64,000 bases of DNA, taken from assembly GCA_015847255.1 (NCBI GenBank), contig JADLZK010004689.1, positions 496,001 to 560,000 on the forward strand. Direction: 5' to 3'. The DNA comes from Hyparrhenia diplandra. Its lineage: Eukaryota > Streptophyta > Magnoliopsida > Poales > Poaceae. Below, piece by piece: positions 57,751-64,000 of this stretch (positions within the stretch are counted from its first letter, which is position 1; the number at the start of each line of letters is the position of its first letter). Position numbers and translations under genes: made by a program. The notes under the pieces are model-generated. The model worked only from the letters and a program-made list of their open reading frames with translations, had not been told where the DNA came from and ran no database searches.

Positions 57751-57761
57751 TGGTATCGAGC
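57751..57761 (+). other. Primer binding site of the copia-like element
   Basis: TGGTATCGAGC, two bases after the LTR end. The canonical initiator-Met site is TGGTATCAGAGC; one A of CAG is absent. Confidence 0.7.
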
Positions 57762-57800
57762 TAGGCTCTCAATTTCGGGCTTAACCGCCTTGAGAGAAAG

Positions 57801-60113
57801 ATGTCGACAAGTGAGGAGGTATCTCTAGAACTTTTACTTTTCGATGGCTCAAATTATGCATCTTGGTCTGCTAATGTGCTTGATATTTTTAGGGCCATGG
57901 GTCCTCATATAGAGCAGATTGTAGATGTGAGCATTTCACCTCCTAGTGATGATTTGAAATATCTATCTAGAGAGGAAGTGAAATGCTTACAATACAATGC
58001 TCAAGCTGCTAACATTTTATTTAGTGTTTTGAGTGAAGATGTATTAGATGCCATCGTTTTTGGAGATGGTGAACCTCTTGATGATGCTCATCTCATTTGG
58101 ACCGCACTCAAAGAAAGATATGGCAAGTCCAAATGTGATGAGAGCAACCTCTCATTGGAGGAACCACTTGAGGAGTGCTCAACTTCACCGACACATGATG
58201 AGCCTCAAGTGATTCTCCCAAAAGGCATAATTGATCATGCCACAACCACTTTCTCACCAACACATGACTTAATGGATGGTAATGAAATGGTTGGTGAGAA
58301 CAATGTTTTTACATGTGGTACTTCTACTTTCTCTAGTTCTTGTGAGACTAACATTTTGAAGGAAGAAGAAGCTTGTGATCGGTGGAGGCCAAATGATGAA
58401 TCCACCTCACCTAGAGGCACAACTCTCTATGACACATCTCATGTGTGCCTCATGGCAAAAGGAGAGAAGGTAAAATCAAAAGCCAAACCTCCTCCACCTC
58501 CTAGTGATATCTCTAGTAGTGATCTAAGTGAAAGCTCTAGTGATAGTGAATCTAGTGATGATGAAGAGTATGCTAGACTCACCCGAATCTAGATCCTAAA
58601 ACTAGAGTCTTTCTTGCTCAACTAATGGCGGATTTAGAGAGTACCCAAGCTGAGTTAGCAACTAGAGATGAACAACTTGACAAGCTTGAAAGGTTGTATG
58701 TTGCTAACAAGGAAGCTCTTGCATTAAAGGGAAGTGAGGTGGACTCCTTGCACAAGGCTTTGGCCGAAGAGCAAAGAGAACATGTTCTCTAACGAAGGCT
58801 AATATTGCACTCAATGACAAGTATTGTGTCTTAGTTGAAAAGCACAAGGAGATTGAGTTGCAATATAGTCATCTTAGGGAGAGCACCTCACAGCCCTCTA
58901 AGGCAAAGGACACCTCTACTCCCTCCACTAGCCAAGGTTGTGGAAAATGCTTTAATCTTGATTTGAATGTTTATGCCACTAACCTTGTTGATATGGAAGC
59001 TATGAGAAAGGAGATTGCTAGGCTCAATGAAATGACCAATGATGAGCTTGGACACATAAAAGAAGCCAATACAAATACAAGCCAACCTTCCAATGAGCAA
59101 GTACTTATAGAAACTTGTGATGATTCTATCACTAAAGAAAATGAAGAGCTCAAGGAAGAGGTTGAAAGGCTAAAAAGGGATGTGATTCTGTTAAAGGGGA
59201 AATGCAATGCTCAACCTTCTCAAGATAACCGTGAAGACATGGTGAAGAAGCTTGAAAAGGGATCAACCGATGCATGCAGCAAGCCCCATACAAAAGGTCA
59301 CAAGTCCAACAAAAGCAAAGTGAGGGGGACATTTGAAGAAGGGCAAGCTATCCAAAATGCAGTAGTTCAGCCGGTATGCATGATCAAGGGGCGGCGATGC
59401 CGCACCCCAAGGGTTGCAGTGCCGCACCTAGGAAAATCAGCAATGTCCCCAAGGCCACCAAAGTGCAACTTCAGTCAAAGAAGACTCTCACCGGTTGTTT
59501 CAAGTGCAAAAAGGAGGATCACCATGTTAAAGATTGCCCCTTGAGGAAAGAAAGAAAAGGCATGAGTAAGATCCAAAAGAGGAAGATGAAAAAGAAAGCT
59601 CTTGTCAAGTGCTCTAGCTTGGGACACAATGGCTCTAAGTGTTCCAACAAGGTTGATGACCAAGCCACACTTCCAAAGAACAATACAAGAAAATGCAAGA
59701 GGAAGTGTTATGGTTGCAATGAGATGGGCCATGAGATTGCATCATGTCCCTACATGAAGGATGAAGGCTTGTCATCATCAAGTAAGAGCCTCATCAACAA
59801 GGTAACAAGCAAAATGCAAAAAGAGAAGGCTAACAAGACTAAGAGCCGCCTATGCTATGCTTGTAGAGGAAAGGGACATTTAAGTAAGGATTGTCCCATG
59901 GGTAACACTCCTAAGCTTAACTTGTCAATTGATTCAAATTTGCTTAGGATACCCAAAAATGACACTTGTGCTAGAGAGGTGATTGGTTCACCACGCGCTA
60001 GCACAAAGGCCATTTGGGTGCCTAAGTCTCTTGTGACTAACCTTGATGGACCCAACTTAGTTTGGGGCCCGGCCAAGTTGTGCTTGATGAGTGTTATAGG
60101 TACTTGGAGGTGA
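57801..60113 (+). pseudogene. Gag of a non-autonomous copia-like retrotransposon, frame-broken
   Basis: The N-terminal segment (57801-58592) has LLLFDGSNYASWSANVLDIF and FGDGEPLDDAHLIWTALKER, the gag-like UBN2/DUF4219 type found in copia elements, then an acidic Ser-rich stretch (SDLSESSSDSESSDDEEYAR). A shift near 58585 and another near 58790 lead into a coiled-coil-like part (58858-59370; KENEELKEEVERLKRDVILL). A third near 59380 leads into a basic part with zinc knuckles CFKCKKEDHHVKDC, a degenerate KCSSLGHNGSKC lacking its first Cys, CYGCNEMGHEIASC and CYACRGKGHLSKDC. It ends with AIWVPKSLVTNLDGP and a stop at 60113. Repaired it would be ~770 residues. No protease, integrase or reverse transcriptase follows within 3.9 kb, so the element must borrow these. 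Confidence 0.8.
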
Positions 60114-63100
60114 TATGAAGCTTCGGGTGCTTGGGCAAGTTAATTAAAAATATTCACTCAAGCTATCAATCATTTCACATTGTATTCTTATGTGGTTGAC
60201 CTGAAGATGAATCAATGGAAATATCTCAAACTTCATATTCATCTTGGTAACTAGTATCTAACCCTTCTTAGCTAGCCATTTGACTTGTGTAGTCTCTAGT
60301 AGTTCACAAATATATGTGTGTTTGTGAATTATTAGGAGTGGCTAGAGTGCTTTTAGTTTAAATGAATCATTTGCCATATGATGCTTTTTAATGGCTCTCT
60401 AGTAGAGCAAGATCTTATTCATGTTGTAGGTATTGAAGAACCACCTTGTGTTGCTGATTGGTCTTCATGCGAAACCGTATTGATCTGGTCATAACTCCAT
60501 CTCGGGAAGTGCAAATGACAATCCGTTTGTTGGGTTTGAAAGTTAACTTGATGATCTTTCATACCATGTGCAGCATGTACCAAGGAACATTGTAGATTAA
60601 TACAGTTTTGCATTTGAAGTTGAGCATATGACAGATCGCGGACATTCTGACCAGTCTGTACTAAAACTGGTGTGCAGCCAAAATGAAGTTTGCAAATAGA
60701 TCAGCAATGGTGGTATTGGAAACTAGACTTCATAAGCTTTCCAACAAGTGCTCATTGACCTTCATAGTCTTTGGGAATCAAAAGTTATGAATGATTCTTC
60801 CACTACTCGATTTTCAGAAGTGGTCATTTTTCGGTGAAGTGGTCCATTTTCGATGAACTAATCAAATCTTGATAATGGTGGTGAGTTGACACTTAAGAGA
60901 ACTTAAATGGTTGAAATGATCTCACCAAAAGAAGTGGAGGATCCTCAAGTTGCTGCTGCACCAAATTCGGCCGACGGCTCGATGTAGTGTAACCGCAGAC
61001 CTCTGTTGCAACAACGCAGAAGCGGCGGTGCCGCGTCTATGCGCATGCGAGTAGCGCGATTCCTCTCCAATTCAAGGACAAAGCCTACAACCTTCATATG
61101 AGCAAAGTGAAGATGAAGATATCTCATTCATTACATTCAAGAAGGGTGGTAACATCTAAATCTCAAGTGCAAGTTATGTTTAAATTTTACTCCTTTGTGT
61201 CTTGTGTAGTCACTTAGGTAAATGAAGCACTTGAGCATTTTCATTGGTTATTGATCATGAAAAAGAGAATACTATGATTGAAACCGAATTGATCATCTAC
61301 ACCAAGCAACATAGATGATTTGAGCTTCCTCCTCGTGGACTTTAAATCAAGAATCTCAAGTTAAAGAAAGTTTTTCTTCATTCAAGCATACTATGAGTTG
61401 ATTTGAAGGATTTGGAGTCTTGGTTTTCACATTGGACAATACAAGTAAATTTCAAGAAGGCCAAGAATAAAGAATCATGCTCAAGTAAAGTAAAGGCATA
61501 GACCACTCACAACTCAAGAACTTTCTACTTCGTGGAATCTTGACATATGGTAGATTGCCAAATTCTCATTCTCATATTATGGGCATCTACATGCTACAAT
61601 GGTTGTGAGTATCTCTTGGCATACCTAGTTCAATTTGATTATTCTATTGTTGCCATGACCTAGACATAGAGTAAAAATTCCAAGTTCTTAATTGAATAAA
61701 GTGCTATGTGAGAAATTCAAATGCTTAGGGCACTTATCAAGAGGAAATTTACTCTATGCCTAGAGTTGTGAGACTAACCATTTCTCTAAGTGATTTTTAT
61801 AGTCTCATTGAATGAGAATTTGTTTCTCAAAGGGAGTGTGCTATCATATGAAGGTCATCTATCCAAAATTATGTGATGTATTCTCTCTCTAAGTTGATTT
61901 GGAGTTGATTTGTCTATGTTTAGCCACTCACCATAATATGGCTTAAATCTACCCTTTGGACTTAAATGACCAATCATGCACATTCACATCTCCATTCCAC
62001 TCAAAAAAGAATATGCATGAGCCTTTAAGGGAGATTTAGTCCATGTTATGAGGTTTCTCCATTTAGTGACCCACTTGCCTTCAACACATACAAAGGGTTG
62101 CTAAGTGAGAAACTAGTGCTTGTGTTACTAATGACCTCTTGTTTTTGAGCTTATCCACAGAAAAGTATCAAAAAGGAGGTTGTGCTGCAATTGGATGAAC
62201 CACAAGCTTAAAGGTTACTCTTCACCTAGAGAAAGATGAGTTTTGCTAGAGGTCAAAGAAATCGAACCGAGATTAGGCAAAACTAAGTTTGAAGTTGAGA
62301 TTGAATGAGCTATATTGGAAGAATTCACAAGATAATAAGCATTGATGAGAGGACTGAATAAAAATAATATCTTGTGAGTATTTTCAACCACATTCACCTC
62401 AAGATTGGACAAGAAGAAGAGAAATGAAGTGAATCATCAAATCTGTCGTAAATTGGAAATCTGTGTTGGCTGCATTCAAGCATGAATTTGGAAGATCAAA
62501 CACCGATGATTTGACCTGAAACTTTGTAAGCACGAAATACACATCATATACATGTTGCTGTACAATTAGCATGAAGATTGGTTTGAAAGAAAATCAGTTT
62601 TTGAGTTAGTTTCTGTCAGCTTCAAAGAATGCAGTTTTAGATTTGAGCGACTTTGGTAGAAAATTGTTTTCACCGACCAAAAAGAGTTCAAATGAGAGAA
62701 AAATTATACAACAGTTAGAGAACTCATAGATGAAGGTATCTACCAAATTTCATGCATAGAGGACATGTATTCGGGGAGATATGAGTTTTCTCCAAGAAAG
62801 ACATAATCTGAAACTTGCTGAATTTCAGACTTTTAGCGCTTGGTAGAGAGATTGATTTGATCGATCAAATGAAGTCCAAATGGATTGAAATTTTGACACA
62901 CGTTAGAGGACTCATATATGAAGATCTATACCAAATTTCATGCATATTGATCTAGTGGTCTGAGAGATATGTATGTTTCTCTAAGGATGACAGAATCTGA
63001 AATTTTGGCCGAGTGGAATTAGATTGCATTGTGGCAACAAGATTCAATAGGCTCTCAAATTGGTCATGAAGATACATTAAAGATTGAGAAGCATCAGTTT

Positions 63101-64000
63101 GATCCAAAGGAGATTCAATGAAAGAAAAGAACTCACACAAGGATGCAAATGGGTTGCAATCAGAGTACAAGTAGTAGCAAGTAATTGCAACTAGTTAGAA
63201 TAAGAAGTAATCGGTGAAGGTTCTCGAGAGACGGCCAGATCAAATCGGTTCAAACCAGGTTGAAATTAGTTGTTTTCAGCAATTACATGTAGCAGCAATG
63301 AGTTACAATCAGTTGGTACTAGCTGAAATCAATTAAGGGCAACTCAAATCATTTGAAACTATTAGATTGCAAGTATCTTGATGGAGTTCAAATCACCGAA
63401 GTATAGTGCAAAACTCTCCCTTGACCTCAAATTGTTAATATGCTCAAGTGGACTTTGTGTACTCTTGTATGCACAAATTTAGGGCGAGCTAAGCCTAAAT
63501 CTTGTGTGACTATTGACTTTATTCCAAGTATATGATGTGCAGTCCAACACATGTGCAAAAGGAGGATGGATAGTTCCTGTGGAGTCTCTAGGTGCCTCAC
63601 AGTTATTCTAGGAGGTCTCGGTCTTTATAAACCAAGTGCTCCCAGTTGAAATGTTGAATGCCCCAATCCTCTAGTGGAACTAGATCTGAAAGAGTTGGAG
63701 AAAATAATTAAAGAGTGGACTTTCATTGCTATTTCTTCTCTCCGAGCTCATCAAGTGCTCTTCATCCATCTCATTGATCACCCAGGATCCGGTCTACAAA
63801 GAGTGATAACTCCTAGTTCATATTTTGCAAAGTTCATGAATTTTACCTTTTGCTCTCTATGTGGGCTGCTTTAGGTAAAGAAAGAACTAGGGATCTAATA
63901 TATGGAGCTTGGATGACCATGAGTGCTCTAATTCACCACATTTCATCAAGTGAGAACTATGGCTATCCAAATCATTTGAAATCTCACTCATAATGGTCAT
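60114..64000 (+). mobile_element. Long non-coding internal region of the copia-like element
   Basis: AT-rich, with no domain recognised on either strand. It contains the 60.44-60.83 kb module shared with 15.9 and 17.6 kb, a GCGGCGGTGCCGCG word at about 61022, and a direct repeat of ~185 bp (about 62640-62815 and 62830-63005). No copy of the TGAAAGTGCATCTAG LTR start appears, so the 3' LTR lies beyond 64000. A 66-codon open frame at 63674-63874 has no motif. Confidence 0.55.
62640..63005 (+). repeat. Direct repeat, two ~185-bp units
   Basis: Shared in order: GAGTTCAAATG / AAGTCCAAATG, GTTAGAGAACTCATAGATGA / GTTAGAGGACTCATATATGA, TACCAAATTTCATGCATA in both, and ATAATCTGAAACTT / AGAATCTGAAATTT. 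The units have diverged by roughly a quarter. Confidence 0.65.

Noticed and set aside
63674..63874. A 66-codon open frame near the right edge
   Set aside because: No motif, inside a retrotransposon's non-coding interior. Length is within chance for this composition.
1..64000. tRNA or rRNA genes, CRISPR arrays, bacterial operons, organelle inserts
   Set aside because: None seen. The only tRNA-like sequence with a B box belongs to the SINE at 21176, and no regularly spaced identical repeats occur.

Overview
This is nuclear DNA from a grass (Poaceae). The evidence is intron-containing genes with GT-AG junctions and the GC-rich 5' ends typical of grass genes, grass transposon types (Stowaway and Tourist MITEs, CACTA ends, an Au-type SINE, a chromovirus with 4 kb LTRs), and an F-box gene of the kind expanded in grasses. 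I cannot name the genus. Only two genes could be rebuilt exon by exon with intact splice sites. Most of the rest is layered transposon sequence.

0-8 kb: two degenerate copies of a plant-mobile-domain (PMD) gene lie head to head as an inverted repeat. A ~3.9 kb solo LTR (5-bp duplication AAGGG) sits in the spacer; without it the arms would be only about 235 bp apart. 8-13.4 kb: mostly non-coding, with a CACTA end, a possible lone terminal exon and a short retroposed fragment. 13.4-14.8 kb: an F-box gene on the minus strand, readable only across three frames, with a truncated Au SINE beside it. 15.5-21.5 kb: retrotransposon relics, including a Ty3/gypsy integrase/3' coding remnant split by a 734-bp TIR element with a 9-bp duplication, then a tRNA-derived SINE. 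22-29.4 kb: a five-coding-exon RING-H2 E3 ligase gene of the RHB1A type (minus), whose leader intron is filled with tandem duplications and a TRIM-like relic. 29.5-32 kb: MITEs, a tandem duplication and a CACTA end. 32.9-38.6 kb: a ten-exon gene for queuine tRNA-ribosyltransferase accessory subunit 2 (minus), complete apart from one extra G in its last exon, with a ~1.9 kb TIR element in intron 7. 39-41.5 kb: a foldback TIR element split by a hAT element, then a Stowaway MITE. 41.56-64 kb: a non-autonomous Ty1/copia-like element that encodes only Gag; its 5' LTR is split by a 14 kb Ty3/gypsy chromovirus (TSD GGATA). The outer element runs past the window end.

The genes do not form a pathway: one acts in tRNA wobble modification and one or two in ubiquitin-mediated turnover. 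I found no clearly new biological system. The observations most worth a second look are the inverted PMD pair (a possible hairpin-RNA locus), the indels clustered at C/G-rich spots that separate the two chromovirus LTRs and hit both primer binding sites (possibly a sequencing artefact), the Gag-only element with a recurring GGCAGTGCC palindrome, and the single-base frameshift in the queuine gene.
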